Shown here: piece after piece, positions 8,141-18,276 of the stretch | Layout: each line of letters begins with the position of its first letter | Position numbering within the stretch: the stretch's first letter is position 1 | Source of the DNA: Hyphomicrobium sp. | Lineage (GTDB): Bacteria; Pseudomonadota; Alphaproteobacteria; Rhizobiales; Hyphomicrobiaceae | Assembly (NCBI GenBank): GCA_022843145.1 | Contig: JALHOF010000002.1 | Location: forward strand, 1 to 64,000 | Length of the DNA stretch: 64,000 nt | Reading direction: 5' to 3' | Position numbers and translations under genes: made by a program | Notes under the pieces: model-generated | Database searches by the model: none | The model's input: only the letters and a program-made list of their open reading frames with translations | Told to the model about the DNA's origin: nothing

Positions 8141-8377
8141 CTAAACGACGGCGCCGAACAGCTTGCCGATACCGGCAGTGGCGATCATTGCGAGCGCACC
8201 CCAGAAGGTGACTCGTGCCGTGGCCCTGATGATGTCGGCGCCACCGGCTTTCGCGCCGACCGCGCCCAACAAGAACCCCAACGAGGCGACGGACACGATC
8301 GGAATGAAAATAGCGTCCTCAAGAGACTCACTTGAGGAGCCTGCTGCTTTGATTACCGCGTGGTCCGCAACTTTCAT
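8141..8377 (-). CDS. Small membrane protein resembling the C-terminus of VIT1/CCC1 transporters
   Basis: A 78-residue protein with two hydrophobic helices (IPIVSVASLGFLLGAVGAKAGG and FWGALAMIATAGIGKLFGAVV). The second half closely resembles the end of VIT-family iron/manganese transporters (IRATARVTFWGALAM), but the rest of a normal ~230-residue transporter is absent. An upstream GGAGAGGG stretch suggests it can be translated. Either an internally deleted transporter relic or a stand-alone small membrane protein. The 260 bases between it and the IS91 recombinase hold nothing I can identify. Confidence 0.5.
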   Translation of the reverse strand: MKVADHAVIKAAGSSSESLEDAIFIPIVSVASLGFLLGAVGAKAGGADIIRATARVTFWGALAMIATAGIGKLFGAVV

Positions 8378-8434
8378 GGAACCCTCTCCGTTTCGCGACA
8401 AACGTGCCAGGCGTACTGAATGCGACCTGATGAA

Positions 8435-8683
8435 TTACGCTTCGACCGCCTTGCGGCGCTGTTCAAATTCCTCTCGATTGATTTCGCCCCGCGCAAAGCG
8501 CTCGTCGAGGATCTGGCGCGGTGTCCGAGTGGAACTCGTGGTCCCAGTCGAACCACTTTTTGCGCGCATGAGGGCGAAGATCAGCACCACCGCAAAGACG
8601 AGCACTCCAATAATTAACAGCGGACCAAACCACATGCCGCTCCAACCTCCTTGGCCCCAATTCATCCAGCCATCGTGCATCAT
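8435..8683 (-). CDS. SHOCT domain small membrane protein
   Basis: An 82-residue protein: Met/Trp/Gly-rich N-terminus, one transmembrane helix (FGPLLIIGVLVFAVVLIFALM), Thr/Ser linker, then a C-terminal SHOCT motif (ILDERFARGEINREEFEQRR). SHOCT domains are short oligomerisation/peptide modules at protein C-termini; small membrane-anchored versions often sit in metal-resistance loci, as here beside a copper block. The function is unknown. Confidence 0.8.
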   Translation of the reverse strand: MMHDGWMNWGQGGWSGMWFGPLLIIGVLVFAVVLIFALMRAKSGSTGTTSSTRTPRQILDERFARGEINREEFEQRRKAVEA

Positions 8684-9039
8684 CTCATCCTCCGATCCAG
8701 TTCATTGGCTCAATTTTGACAGCACGATAGGTGGCGATGGGATTGCACCGACAGACTCGGAACCTACCCAGTATCGACATCAAGACGAGCCATCGACGAT
8801 CGGCGCCACGCTCGAGAAGTTGCCGGATCTCTGAGTAGTTTCCGATCCTGGTGGCCTGCTGCTTGAGGGGCAAAAATGGCTCCAGTCGAAAACCGAACTG
8901 AGCAAGCTGCCCGTCGTGGTCTCGGGGGTACGTAGCACTGCCGCCTCGTGTTGAGCAGGCACAGACCACGTCCCCTCCGGAACCCGACGCCTGCAAGTGG
9001 GTTGTTTGAATTGGGCCTTCATCCCCAAAGAGGAACGCT
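8684..9039. other. Intergenic region before the Spy-like gene
   Basis: About 355 bases between the divergent SHOCT gene and the Spy-like gene. The frames here show no recognisable protein. It should hold the divergent promoters; I see no clear operator. The end carries AGAGGAACGCT as the ribosome-binding site for the downstream gene. Confidence 0.4.
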
Positions 9040-9567
9040 ATGAACAAGATGTTCGCTACTACCGCTCTCGCCCTTGCAATAAGCGCGACCGCGTTAGCGC
9101 CTTCCTTCGCCCAGACCAAAGCTCCGTCAGGGCACATGATGGGCATGGCAGGAGGTGGCTGCCCCATGATGGGCATGATGGGTCAAGGCATGATGGGCCG
9201 AGGGAAGATGGGCCAGGGCACTCCGTCGGGCAATGGGGAGCAGATGGGCGCCTTAGCTGATAGTCGTCTCGCGCATCTCAAGACAGAATTGAAAATCACC
9301 GACGCCCAGGCCGATGTCTGGAAGACATATACCGAAGCAGTCAAGGCCCGGGCGACAGTCATGCAAGGCATGCGCACGACCATGATGGATGCCATGGACC
9401 AAGGCGGTGCTGTTGACCGGATGGATATCCGCATCAAGAGTATGGAGGCGATGGTCGAATCCATGAAGGCCATTAAGCCGGCAACTGAGAAGCTCTATGT
9501 TGCCCTGACGGCCGAGCAGAAGAAAGCCGCAGATGAGCTGATCGGCGTCGACTGCGGCGCGATGTGA
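9040..9567 (+). CDS. Spy/CpxP-like LTXXQ periplasmic protein, Met-rich
   Basis: A 175-residue protein with a signal peptide (LALAISATALAPSFA, cleavage after Ala-Gln about residue 25), then a Met/Gly-rich segment (HMMGMAGGGCPMMGMMGQ...) that probably binds copper(I), then a helical domain with LADSRLAHLKTELKITDAQADVW and an LTAEQKKAADEL ending, as in the LTXXQ/Spy family of periplasmic chaperones. It starts the plus-strand copper block (DUF302, copper ATPase, membrane protein). Likely role: periplasmic metal buffering or folding protection under copper stress. Confidence 0.8.
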   Translation: MNKMFATTALALAISATALAPSFAQTKAPSGHMMGMAGGGCPMMGMMGQGMMGRGKMGQGTPSGNGEQMGALADSRLAHLKTELKITDAQADVWKTYTEAVKARATVMQGMRTTMMDAMDQGGAVDRMDIRIKSMEAMVESMKAIKPATEKLYVALTAEQKKAADELIGVDCGAM

Positions 9568-9680
9568 CGGAGTACGGCAGGTCCTGCAACAAGGCGGAGC
9601 GTCGAAGACCGGGCGGCTGGACGTCGAGTCCAGACCTCCCGCTTTGCCGCGCCGTTCTACGCTTTGAGAAATTTTGAGAA

Positions 9681-10079
9681 ATGGAGTCGCGTGTGACCTA
9701 CTATTTTAGCAAGCAGCTCGAGATGCCGTTCGATCAGGCGATCACACATGTGACCGAAGCCTTGGCCGCCAAGGGGTTTGGAGTCCTGTCCACGATCGAT
9801 GTTCAGGCCACGATGAAGAAAAAGCTCGACGTCGAATTCCGCCCCTACACAATCCTCGGCGCCTGCAATCCTCAGTTCGCACACAAGGCGCTGCAGAGCG
9901 AGGACATGATCGGAACGATGCTGCCATGTAACGTCGTCGTCCAGGAAAAGAGCAAGGGTTCGGTCGAGGTTTCCGCCGTCGATCCCGTCGCCTCGATGAT
10001 GGCTGTCAGGAATCCGAAGTTGGCGACGATCGCCGGCGAAGTCAGGGATCTCTTGAATCAGGTCGTTTCGGGTCTATGA
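9681..10079 (+). CDS. DUF302 domain protein
   Basis: A 132-residue protein with the family signature: [27 protein letters not shown], then [25 protein letters not shown] and [15 protein letters not shown]302 proteins are small alpha/beta folds often found beside metal-efflux and redox genes; their biochemical role is not established. It ends four bases before the copper ATPase ATG, implying co-translation. The 113 bases before it contain a short hairpin (CTGGAC/GTCCAG) without a T-run. Confidence 0.85.
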   Translation: MESRVTYYFSKQLEMPFDQAITHVTEALAAKGFGVLSTIDVQATMKKKLDVEFRPYTILGACNPQFAHKALQSEDMIGTMLPCNVVVQEKSKGSVEVSAVDPVASMMAVRNPKLATIAGEVRDLLNQVVSGL

Positions 10080-10083
10080 AGCG

Positions 10084-12444
10084 ATGTGTGCCATGGCCCA
10101 GCAAGAGACGCATTCGCACGACCACCACGATCACGGGATGCACGCACACGCCGAGCACGCCGTGAAAGATCCCGTGTGCGGCATGACGGTCGACCCGCAC
10201 ACAGCCAAGCACCGGCACACCCATCACGGGCGGCCCTATTACTTCTGCTCGGGCAAATGCCGCGAGAAGTTCATCGCCGATCCGGCTAAGTACCTTGTGG
10301 CCGAAAAAAGACAGGCTGCTCCCGTAGCGGCGGGCGCGATCTACACGTGTCCGATGCATTCCGAGATCCGCCAAGAGGGGCCGGGCTCATGTCCCATCTG
10401 CGGCATGGCGCTCGAGCCAGAGACAGTCTCGGCCGACACCGCATCCAATCCAGAGTTGGCCGACATGACGCGTCGGTTCTGGATCGCCCTGGCCCTCGCC
10501 TTGCCGGTGTTCGTGCTTGAAATGGGCGGGCATTTGACCGGTCTGCACCAATGGGTTGGCCAGCAGACATTGAACTGGATACAGCTCGTGCTCGCGACTC
10601 CGGTCGTGCTGTGGGCCGGCTGGCCGTTCTTCGAGCGGGCCTGGACATCGCTCAAGACGATGAACCTCAACATGTTCACGCTGATCGCCATGGGAACCGG
10701 CGTCGCTTGGATCTACAGCATTGTCGGAACCTTGCTGCCCGGCGCGTTCCCGGCCGCCATGCGAGGGTATGATGGTTCGGTCGCCGTTTATTTCGAGGCT
10801 GCTGCCGTCATCACGGTGCTCGTGCTTCTGGGACAGGTTCTGGAACTGCGCGCCCGTGAGCAAACCAGTGGCGCCATTCGGGCCCTCCTCGACCTGTCCC
10901 CCAAAATGGCACGCCGCATCAAGCCCGACGGCACGGATGAGGATGTCGGTCTCGATCAGGTCGTCGTCGGCGACAAGCTACGCGTGCGCCCCGGCGAGCG
11001 GGTTGCCCTCGACGGGGCCATCCTCGAAGGCCGCAGTTCGATCGACGAGTCTCTCGTGACCGGAGAATCCATGCCCGTGACCAAGAGCGTCGGCGACGTG
11101 GTTATTGGCGGCACGATGAACCAGTCAGGTGGCTTCATCATGCGCGCCGACAAGGTCGGCCGCGATACAGTGCTCGCGCAGATCGTGCAGATGGTCGCCC
11201 AAGCACAGCGCAGCCGTGCACCCATCCAGAGGCTGGCGGACCAGGTCTCGGCGTGGTTCGTGCCAGCCGTCATTGTTGCGGCTGCCGTGGCGTTTATCTC
11301 CTGGTCGGTCTGGGGACCCGAGCCACGCTTCACCTTTGGCCTGATCGCGGCAGTCTCGGTCCTCATCATTGCCTGCCCCTGTGCGCTCGGGCTCGCCACG
11401 CCGATGTCGATCATGGTTGGCGTCGGACGCGGCGCGCAATTCGGTGTGCTGATCAAGAGCGCCGAGGCACTTGAACGAATGGAGAAGGTCGACACACTCG
11501 TCGTCGACAAGACCGGCACGCTCACGGAGGGCAAGCCGAGCGTCGTGGAGATCAGGACTGTGCCTGGGTTGGATGAAGCCGAGTTGTTGCGGCTGACCGC
11601 GAGCCTGGAATTGAGCAGCGAGCATCCATTAGCCGATGCCATCGTTCGGTCGGCCAATGACCGGGGACTGGCCATTGCCTCGATCGAGAACTTCGATTCC
11701 CCCGTCGGCAAAGGTGTCACAGGTACCGTTGAAGGCCGAAAGCTGGTCATCGGCAATCAGCGGATCATGACCGAAGCCGGCATCGACACGGCAAGTTTGG
11801 CGTCTGCGGCCGATGACATGCGCAAGGACGGTGCGACAGCGATCTTCGTTGCGATCGACTGGAAGGCCGCCGGCATCATCGCGATCGCCGATCCGATCAA
11901 GGCCACTACACCGTCATCTATTGCCGCATTGCAGGCGGCGGGCATCCGCGTCGTTATGCTGACAGGCGACAACGCGACCACGGCGAAGGCGGTGGCAGCC
12001 AAGCTCGGGATCGCGGACGTGGAGGCCGAAGTGCTCCCTGAGGACAAGGGCAAGGTCGTCGAGCGGCTCCGTGCTCAGGGGCGTGTGGTGGCTATGGCCG
12101 GTGACGGCGTCAACGATGCGCCAGCACTGGCTGCAGCCGATGTCGGCATCGCCATGGGTACAGGCACCGACGTCGCCATGGAGAGTGCGGGCGTGACACT
12201 TCTCAAGGGTGATCTCAACGGCATCTTGCGGGCACGACATCTCTCGGCCGCGACCATGTCCAACATCCGCCAGAACTTGTTCTTCGCCTTCGTATACAAC
12301 GCCGCTGGCATACCGATTGCGGCCGGTGTGCTCTACCCGGTGCTTGGCGTTCTGCTCTCGCCGATCATCGCGGCGGCGGCAATGGCCCTCTCCTCGGTCA
12401 GCGTCATCGGAAATGCCTTGCGGCTCAATCGTGTGAAGCTATAG
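10084..12444 (+). CDS. copA: Copper-translocating P1B-type ATPase with YHS and heavy-metal-binding N-domains
   Basis: A 786-residue ATPase. His-rich N-terminus ([16 protein letters not shown]), a YHS domain ([11 protein letters not shown]...[12 protein letters not shown]), then a heavy-metal-binding domain ([22 protein letters not shown]), then the P-ATPase core: TGES actuator loop, [10 protein letters not shown] metal channel in the sixth helix, DKTGTLTEG phosphorylation site (Asp), [10 protein letters not shown] nucleotide-binding HP motif, and [10 protein letters not shown] hinge. It exports Cu(I) from the cytoplasm at the cost of ATP. The N-terminal arrangement is that of YHS-type copper ATPases rather than the classical CXXC-domain CopA. 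The following gene starts five bases after its stop. Confidence 0.92.
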   Translation: MCAMAQQETHSHDHHDHGMHAHAEHAVKDPVCGMTVDPHTAKHRHTHHGRPYYFCSGKCREKFIADPAKYLVAEKRQAAPVAAGAIYTCPMHSEIRQEGPGSCPICGMALEPETVSADTASNPELADMTRRFWIALALALPVFVLEMGGHLTGLHQWVGQQTLNWIQLVLATPVVLWAGWPFFERAWTSLKTMNLNMFTLIAMGTGVAWIYSIVGTLLPGAFPAAMRGYDGSVAVYFEAAAVITVLVLLGQVLELRAREQTSGAIRALLDLSPKMARRIKPDGTDEDVGLDQVVVGDKLRVRPGERVALDGAILEGRSSIDESLVTGESMPVTKSVGDVVIGGTMNQSGGFIMRADKVGRDTVLAQIVQMVAQAQRSRAPIQRLADQVSAWFVPAVIVAAAVAFISWSVWGPEPRFTFGLIAAVSVLIIACPCALGLATPMSIMVGVGRGAQFGVLIKSAEALERMEKVDTLVVDKTGTLTEGKPSVVEIRTVPGLDEAELLRLTASLELSSEHPLADAIVRSANDRGLAIASIENFDSPVGKGVTGTVEGRKLVIGNQRIMTEAGIDTASLASAADDMRKDGATAIFVAIDWKAAGIIAIADPIKATTPSSIAALQAAGIRVVMLTGDNATTAKAVAAKLGIADVEAEVLPEDKGKVVERLRAQGRVVAMAGDGVNDAPALAAADVGIAMGTGTDVAMESAGVTLLKGDLNGILRARHLSAATMSNIRQNLFFAFVYNAAGIPIAAGVLYPVLGVLLSPIIAAAAMALSSVSVIGNALRLNRVKL

Positions 12445-12448
12445 CGCC

Positions 12449-12946
12449 ATGGGCATACTTCTTCCCGAGCAGACGGTCGATGTTCCGGTCGATTGGCATC
12501 AGGCCCTGCGTCGCTATCTTGTTGTGTCGTTTTTGGCGCACCTGATCTGGGAGATCCTGCAGCTACCGCTCTACACCGTGTGGACAACCGGCACCCTCGC
12601 ACAGCAGACATTCGCAGTTCTTCACTGCACCGTCGGCGATACGATGATTGCAGGCCTGTCCATGCTTTTGGCCTTGGCTTTGTTCGCCCGCGCGACATGG
12701 CCCAGTACCGGTGTTGTCCGCGTTCTTGTGGCGGGTCTAGCGATTGGAGTGGCCTACACGGTCTATAGCGAATGGCTGAACGTCAGCGTGCGCAGAAGCT
12801 GGGCTTACTCCGACTTGATGCCCGTCGTGCCTGTTCTTGGAACGGGCCTCGCACCGCTGTTGCAATGGCTGGTCGTGCCGACCTTAGCGCAGTGGGTCGC
12901 CATTGGCCGCCCGCCTTGGATCGATCACCGCGAGCCCCAGAGGTAG
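12449..12946 (+). CDS. Multi-pass membrane protein of unknown function in copper operon
   Basis: A 165-residue protein with about four hydrophobic stretches (around residues 26-45, 62-80, 88-106, 125-148). Polar residues within membrane segments include HLIWEILQLPLYT and LHCTVGDTMIAG, with His, Glu, Cys and Asp that could bind metal. It lies five bases after the copper ATPase stop, so it is co-translated with it. I do not recognise a named family. A 195-base gap with no gene separates it from the opposing CusA gene. Confidence 0.65.
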   Translation: MGILLPEQTVDVPVDWHQALRRYLVVSFLAHLIWEILQLPLYTVWTTGTLAQQTFAVLHCTVGDTMIAGLSMLLALALFARATWPSTGVVRVLVAGLAIGVAYTVYSEWLNVSVRRSWAYSDLMPVVPVLGTGLAPLLQWLVVPTLAQWVAIGRPPWIDHREPQR

Positions 12947-13140
12947 CGCGGTTTTTTCGGGTGCCCCGACCGTGCACGCGGCTATGTTCTACAAAGCGCC
13001 GCTTCGGGGTTCATATGGCACCAACTGGTGAACGACGGGCGTGGCCTTGAACGGAAGTCAACTGGGCGATCTACCGACGTGCCCTATCGTAGACGTTTCG
13101 TCGAACGCGCACGGCTTCATCTTGTAGGACTTGCCCATCG

Positions 13141-16100
13141 TCATGGTGCAATCGCAGGAGCAACCTTTGCCGCTTCGCGCGCTGGTCGTCGCTCATCGGC
13201 CAGTCCGATGCCTTTCACCAAGGCATAGATCGCCGGGATAACGACGAGCGTCAGCACGGTCGACGACGCCATGCCGCCGATCATCGGCACCGCGATGCGC
13301 AGCATCACCTCGGAACCGGTGCCGTGGCTCCACAGGATCGGCACGAGACCGGCCATGATGGCGATCACGGTCATCATTTTCGGGCGCACGCGCTCGACGG
13401 CGCCTTCCATGATTGCGGCGGTCAGATCGGCGCGGGTGACGGTGCGCCCCTCGGCGAGGGCTTTGCGCTTCTGATCCTCCCAGGCGTGGTCGAGGTAGAT
13501 CAGCATGATGACGCCAGTCTCGGCGGCGACGCCAGCGAGCGCGATGAAGCCGACGGCGACCGCAACCGACAGGTTGAAGCCCATCCACCACATCAGCCAC
13601 AGTCCGCCGACGAGCGCGAACGGCAGCGACAGCATGACGATCAGCGTCTCCGTCATGCGGCGGAAGTTGAGGTACAGCAGCAGCAAGATGATCAAGAGCG
13701 TCAGCGGCACCACGACTGCGAGCCGCTTCTTCGCCCGCTCGTAGAACTCGAACTGTCCGCTCCAGATGGCGTAGTAGCCGGGCGGGAACTTGACCGAGGT
13801 TGCGACGGCCTTCTTAGCGTCGGCGACGTAGCTGCCGAGGTCGCGCTCGCGGGCATCGACGAAGATGTAGGCCGCGAGCTGGGCATTCTCCGTGCGAATG
13901 CCTCCCGGACCTCGCACGAGCGCGACTTTCGCGACCTGCCCAAGCGGGATCGAGGCGCCGTTCGGCAGCGGCACCAGCACCTCGCGCGCGATCGCCTGCG
14001 GATCGGAGCGCACGTCGCGGGGATAGCGGACTGAGACCCCATACCGCTCGCGCCCTTCCACGGTCGTTGTCACCGTCTCGGCTCCGAGTGCGGAAGACAC
14101 CACCTGCTGCACGTCGCCCATCATCAGGCCGTAGCGGGCGAGTTCGCGCCGATCCGGCTCGATGTCGAGGTAGTAGCCGCCGATGATCCGCTCGGCGAAG
14201 GCGCTTGAAGTTCCTGGAACCGTCTTTATGGCGGTTTCGATCTCGCGTGCAAGTTTCTCGATGACGGTGAGATCCTGGCCGATGACCTTGACGCCGACGG
14301 GCGTACGGATGCCGGTCGCCAGCATGTCGATGCGCGCCTTGATTGGCATCGTCCAGGCGTTCGAGACTCCGGGGAACTGCAGCGCCTTGTCCATCTCCTG
14401 GATCAGGCTGTCGATTGTAATGCCCGCCCGCCAGTCCGTTGGCGGCTTCAAGTTGATCACCGTTTCGAACATCTCAGTCGGCGCCGGATCGGTCGCGGTC
14501 GCGGCGCGACCGGCTTTGCCGAACACACTCTCGACCTCGGGGAAGGTCTTGATGATACGGTTCTGGATCTGCAGTAGCTCGGCCGATTTGGTAATGGAAA
14601 GACCAGGCAGCGTGGTCGGCATGTACATGATCGTGCCCTCGTTCAGACTGGGCATGAACTCAGAACCGAGCTTGGTCGCAGGCCAGACGCTGCCGGCGAG
14701 GATGAGCAACGCGACGGCGATCGTCAGTCCCTTGGCCTTCAGCACGCCGCGGATGACCGGCCGGTAGAGCCAGATCAGGAAGCGGTTCACCGGGTTCTTG
14801 TGCTCCGGCACGATGCGCCCGCGCACGAAGATCACCATTAACGCCGGCACGACGGTGATGGACAGGATCGCGGCGGCTGCCATGGCGAACGTCTTGGTCC
14901 AGGCCAGCGGCTTGAACAGCAGCCCTTCCTGTGCCTCGAGCGCGAAGATCGGCAGGAACGAGACGGTGATGATCAGCAGCGAGAAGAACAGCGACGGACC
15001 GACCTCGCTCGCCGCCTCGATCAGCACCTCGGTGCGCGGCTTCTCTGGAGGTGCGCGCTCCAGATGCTTGTGCGCATTCTCGATCATGACGATAGCCGCA
15101 TCGATCATTGCGCCGATGGCGATGGCGATGCCGCCGAGGCTCATGATGTTGGATGAAATACCGAGCGCCCACATGCAGATGTAGGCGATGAGGATGCCGA
15201 GCGGCAACGTGATGATGGCGACCAGCGCGCTGCGCGCATGCAACAGGAAGACGAAGCAGACCAGCGCGACGATGGCGCTTTCCTCGATGAGCGTGATCTT
15301 GAGTGTGGCGATGGCGCGGTTGATCAGGTCGGAGCGATCATAGACGGGCACGATCTCGGTGCCCTTCGGCAGGCTGCCGGCGATTTCCGCCAATCGATCC
15401 TTGATGCTGGCGATAACGGAGAGCGCATTCTGACCGTAGCGCTGGATGGCAATGCCGGAGACGACCTCGCCCTCGCCGTTGAGCTCGGTGACGCCGCGCC
15501 GCTCGTCCGGTGCCAACTCGACGCGCGCCACATCTTTGATCAGCACTGGCGTGCCGCCCTGTGCCTTGAGGACGATGCTCTCGATGTCGGCGATGCTCTT
15601 GAGGTAGCCGCGCCCGCGAACCATGAATTCGGTCTCGGCCAACTCGACGACGCGGCCGCCGACGTCCATGTTGGACTCGCGAATGGCACTGCGCACCTTC
15701 GACAGCGGAATGTCGAACGCGCGCAACCGGCGCGGATCGACCACGACCGAATACTGGCGGACGAAGCCGCCGACACTGGCGACCTCCGCCACGCCCTCCG
15801 CCTTGGCTACGGCGAAGCGCACCTGCCAATCCTGCGTGGTACGGAGTTCGGCGAGATTGCGCTCCTTGGCCATGACCGCATACTGGTAGACCCAGCCGAC
15901 ACCGGTCGCGTCCGGACCGAGCGTCGGCACCACGCCTTGCGGCAGTGTCCGCGTCACGCCGGACAGGTATTCAAGCACGCGCGAGCGCGCCCAATAGATG
16001 TCGGTGCCCTCCTCGAAGATCACGTAGACGAATGAAACGCCAAAGAACGAGAAGCCCCGAACCACTTTGGAGCGCGGCACCGACAGCATGGCGGTCGAGA

Positions 16101-16305
16101 CCGGAAAAGTGACCTGATCCTCGACCACCTGCGGCGCCTGGCCCGAGAATTCCGTGAACACAATGACCTGCGTGTCCGAGAGATCGGGAATGGCGTCGAG
16201 CGGAACTTTAGTCACGGCGTGCAAACCGGCTCCGGTCACGAAGACCATCGCGATCAGAACGAGCGTCAGATTGGTGGCCGACCAGCGGATGATACGAGCG
16301 ATCAT
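13141..16305 (-). CDS. cusA: CusA-type heavy-metal efflux RND transporter
   Basis: A 1054-residue inner-membrane RND pump with the expected twelve helices and two large periplasmic loops. It shows the CzcA/CusA features: GFSFFGVSFVYVIFEEGTDIYWARSRVLEYL near the N-terminus and the triple Met set aligned to E. coli CusA M573/M623/M672 (YMPTTLPG, EMFETVINLKPP, IDMLATGIRTPVGVKV). This set favours Cu(I)/Ag(I) over Zn/Co. It exports metal from periplasm/cytoplasm with CusB and an outer-membrane partner not seen here. ATG at 16305 overlaps the CusB stop by four bases. Confidence 0.92.
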   Translation of the reverse strand: MIARIIRWSATNLTLVLIAMVFVTGAGLHAVTKVPLDAIPDLSDTQVIVFTEFSGQAPQVVEDQVTFPVSTAMLSVPRSKVVRGFSFFGVSFVYVIFEEGTDIYWARSRVLEYLSGVTRTLPQGVVPTLGPDATGVGWVYQYAVMAKERNLAELRTTQDWQVRFAVAKAEGVAEVASVGGFVRQYSVVVDPRRLRAFDIPLSKVRSAIRESNMDVGGRVVELAETEFMVRGRGYLKSIADIESIVLKAQGGTPVLIKDVARVELAPDERRGVTELNGEGEVVSGIAIQRYGQNALSVIASIKDRLAEIAGSLPKGTEIVPVYDRSDLINRAIATLKITLIEESAIVALVCFVFLLHARSALVAIITLPLGILIAYICMWALGISSNIMSLGGIAIAIGAMIDAAIVMIENAHKHLERAPPEKPRTEVLIEAASEVGPSLFFSLLIITVSFLPIFALEAQEGLLFKPLAWTKTFAMAAAAILSITVVPALMVIFVRGRIVPEHKNPVNRFLIWLYRPVIRGVLKAKGLTIAVALLILAGSVWPATKLGSEFMPSLNEGTIMYMPTTLPGLSITKSAELLQIQNRIIKTFPEVESVFGKAGRAATATDPAPTEMFETVINLKPPTDWRAGITIDSLIQEMDKALQFPGVSNAWTMPIKARIDMLATGIRTPVGVKVIGQDLTVIEKLAREIETAIKTVPGTSSAFAERIIGGYYLDIEPDRRELARYGLMMGDVQQVVSSALGAETVTTTVEGRERYGVSVRYPRDVRSDPQAIAREVLVPLPNGASIPLGQVAKVALVRGPGGIRTENAQLAAYIFVDARERDLGSYVADAKKAVATSVKFPPGYYAIWSGQFEFYERAKKRLAVVVPLTLLIILLLLYLNFRRMTETLIVMLSLPFALVGGLWLMWWMGFNLSVAVAVGFIALAGVAAETGVIMLIYLDHAWEDQKRKALAEGRTVTRADLTAAIMEGAVERVRPKMMTVIAIMAGLVPILWSHGTGSEVMLRIAVPMIGGMASSTVLTLVVIPAIYALVKGIGLADERRPAREAAKVAPAIAP

Positions 16306-17750
16306 GGCTTCTTCTCCGCTGCTGCTGGTTCGGGTGACGGATCAGCGGTGAAGCTCGACAGCGCGGCTTTCAGGTTGCTCTCGGCGTCGATCAGAAAGTT
16401 CGCTGCAATGACGACGTCCTCGCCGGCCTTGATACCCTCCGCTATCTCGACGAAGCCGTCGCCTCGCACGCCGACCTTGACGGCACGCGGCTCGAAGCGA
16501 CCCCTGCCGCGATCGACGATCACCACCTGACGATTGCCACTGTCGATCAAGGCCGAGACGGGCACGCTGAGACGCTCGGCCTCGCCATCACCGGCGTTGA
16601 TCTCCACATCCGCGAACATCTCGTGCTTGATCCGGTGATCGGGATTGGCGACCTCGATGCGCACTTTCGCCGTGCGCGTCGCCATCTCGAGCTCATGCAG
16701 GATGAACGTGACGCGCCCTTCGAACATCTCGTTCGGGAACGCGCGGAACGATACCTTCGCTTTGGCCCCGACGCGAACCTGGGCGATGTCCTGCTCGGGC
16801 ACATCGGCGATGACCCAGATCGAGGATAGATCGGCAAGGCGCAACATCTCGTCGCCGGCCTTCATCATCATGCCCTCGATGGCCTTCTTTTGCATGACGA
16901 CGCCCGAGACGGGCGACGGCCAGTCGAACGAGATGACAGGCTCGCGCGTGCGCTTGAGTTCGGCCAACACAGCTTCGGGGATTTGCAGGTTCTGTAGCCG
17001 CTGCAGGGCACCCCGATCGTCACGGGCGCCTGCGGCGTTGCCTGAGATTCTGTAGTCGACCTGCACCCTGACCATGTCCGGGCTGTAGATGCGGAACAGC
17101 GGTTCACCCATTTTCACATGGCGCCCGGTCTCGTTGACGTAAAGCCGCTCGATGAAGCTGTCGGCGCGCAGTGCGACCGTCAGCAACGTTCGCTCGTCGG
17201 GCTTGGCAACGCCGGGCGAACGGATCGGCTGCACGAGGCGGCGCATAGCGGCCGGCTCGGAGCGCACACCAGCGTTCTGCAGCTTGGCGACGCTGACCTT
17301 GACCGTGCCCGGTTCATCCCCCTCGCCTTCGTAGACGGGGATGTAGTCCATCCCCATCCAGTCTTTTTTCGGCAATGGCGAGGTGTCCGGCAGTCCCATG
17401 GGATTGCGGTAGTAGAGCAGCTTCTTCGGTCCGCCACTCGCCGCCATTGGCGGCTCCTTCGGCCTCGCTTGCGCGAAGTCGGCTTCCTGATCGTCGTAGA
17501 CAGCGACGTAATCGCGGCCATCGCCGGTCTTCTTCGGCGCGGCGGCGAAGTCCGTGTTGTCGTCGGGGTGCCTCCAATACAGCACCTTGCGCTCTTTCGG
17601 CGCGGCGGCCGGCATGGCGATGGCCTCCGGAGCGGAGGTCGCGGACCATGTTCGTGGATCGGGCCATTTGCCGGCACCGAGGCGATAGCCGGCAACGCTG
17701 GCAGAGAGGACCGCCACTATGGCGATCCCCCCGGTGAGGAACTTGCTCAT
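16302..17750 (-). CDS. cusB: CusB-type periplasmic adaptor (membrane-fusion protein)
   Basis: A 482-residue membrane-fusion protein. N-terminal membrane anchor (GGIAIVAVLSASVAGYRLG), then two heavy-metal-binding modules (VLYWRHPDDNTDFA...DYVAVYDD and KLLYYRNPMGLPDTSPLP...MDYIPVYEGE), then barrel-sandwich/beta-barrel domains (SPVSGVVMQKKAIEGMMMKAGDEM, EVANPDHRIKHEMFADVEI). Two tandem metal-binding modules are more than the minimum. Couples CusA to an outer-membrane channel, delivering Cu(I)/Ag(I). No CusC homologue is encoded in this cluster, so the outer-membrane partner must lie elsewhere. Confidence 0.9.
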   Translation of the reverse strand: MSKFLTGGIAIVAVLSASVAGYRLGAGKWPDPRTWSATSAPEAIAMPAAAPKERKVLYWRHPDDNTDFAAAPKKTGDGRDYVAVYDDQEADFAQARPKEPPMAASGGPKKLLYYRNPMGLPDTSPLPKKDWMGMDYIPVYEGEGDEPGTVKVSVAKLQNAGVRSEPAAMRRLVQPIRSPGVAKPDERTLLTVALRADSFIERLYVNETGRHVKMGEPLFRIYSPDMVRVQVDYRISGNAAGARDDRGALQRLQNLQIPEAVLAELKRTREPVISFDWPSPVSGVVMQKKAIEGMMMKAGDEMLRLADLSSIWVIADVPEQDIAQVRVGAKAKVSFRAFPNEMFEGRVTFILHELEMATRTAKVRIEVANPDHRIKHEMFADVEINAGDGEAERLSVPVSALIDSGNRQVVIVDRGRGRFEPRAVKVGVRGDGFVEIAEGIKAGEDVVIAANFLIDAESNLKAALSSFTADPSPEPAAAEKKP

Positions 17751-17760
17751 GGGTGGCTCC

Positions 17761-18159
17761 TCAGTCCTTGGCCTGGAACACGACGACGCCTTGCACCGTG
17801 TCAGTCTCGCCTGGAACCTTGGCCATGACGCGGAAAGCCCAACCGCCGGCCATGGTGAGGTCAGCTTTGAAGCGATAGACGCCGGCCTCTGGCGACGGCA
17901 TCGCTTCGTGCTTGGCCGTCATGTCGGCCATGTTGTCGGGCGCCATGTCGAGCCGCGTGCGGAACAGCACCGCTCCGGCAACCGGCTTGCCGGATGGTTT
18001 GTGCACAAGACGGACGGCAAGTTCGCTGCCGTTGCCGTTTTTCACATCGACCTTGAGTGGCTGGAACTCATAGTCGGCAGCAGCAGCAAGGGCCTGCGCC
18101 GCACCAAGGGAGAGCGCGAGACCTACAAGGCCTGCGCGAAGGGAGAGTCGGAACGTCAT
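17761..18159 (-). CDS. FixH/YtkA-like periplasmic protein
   Basis: A 132-residue protein, start at the ATG at 18159 (MTFRLSLRAGLVGLALSLG), with a signal peptide ending near AQALAAAA, followed by a beta-rich FixH-like domain (EFQPLKVDVKNGNGSELAVRLVH, VFRTRLDMAPDN-like, GVYRFKADLTMAGGWAF). FixH/YtkA-like proteins are Ig-like periplasmic domains, often in copper or cytochrome oxidase loci. Ten bases separate it from cusB. Probably a periplasmic metal-handling partner. Confidence 0.75.
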   Translation of the reverse strand: MTFRLSLRAGLVGLALSLGAAQALAAAADYEFQPLKVDVKNGNGSELAVRLVHKPSGKPVAGAVLFRTRLDMAPDNMADMTAKHEAMPSPEAGVYRFKADLTMAGGWAFRVMAKVPGETDTVQGVVVFQAKD

Positions 18160-18276
18160 GGGTTGATCCTGTCCATAGAGAATGCCTTCGCAGCGGCACC
18201 GAGCCGGTTGCGAGGAGCGCTGGACGATATCCAAGCGCCAACGCCCGCGACGATGCGCGGGCTCATCATCGATGGA

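Noticed and set aside
8685-9176. A 163-residue minus-strand frame opposite the Spy-like gene.
   Set aside because: It overlaps the Spy-like coding start on the other strand and shows no conserved motif.
15238-16035. Long antisense frame inside cusA.
   Set aside because: High-GC antisense open frame of a clear CusA gene with no domain of its own.
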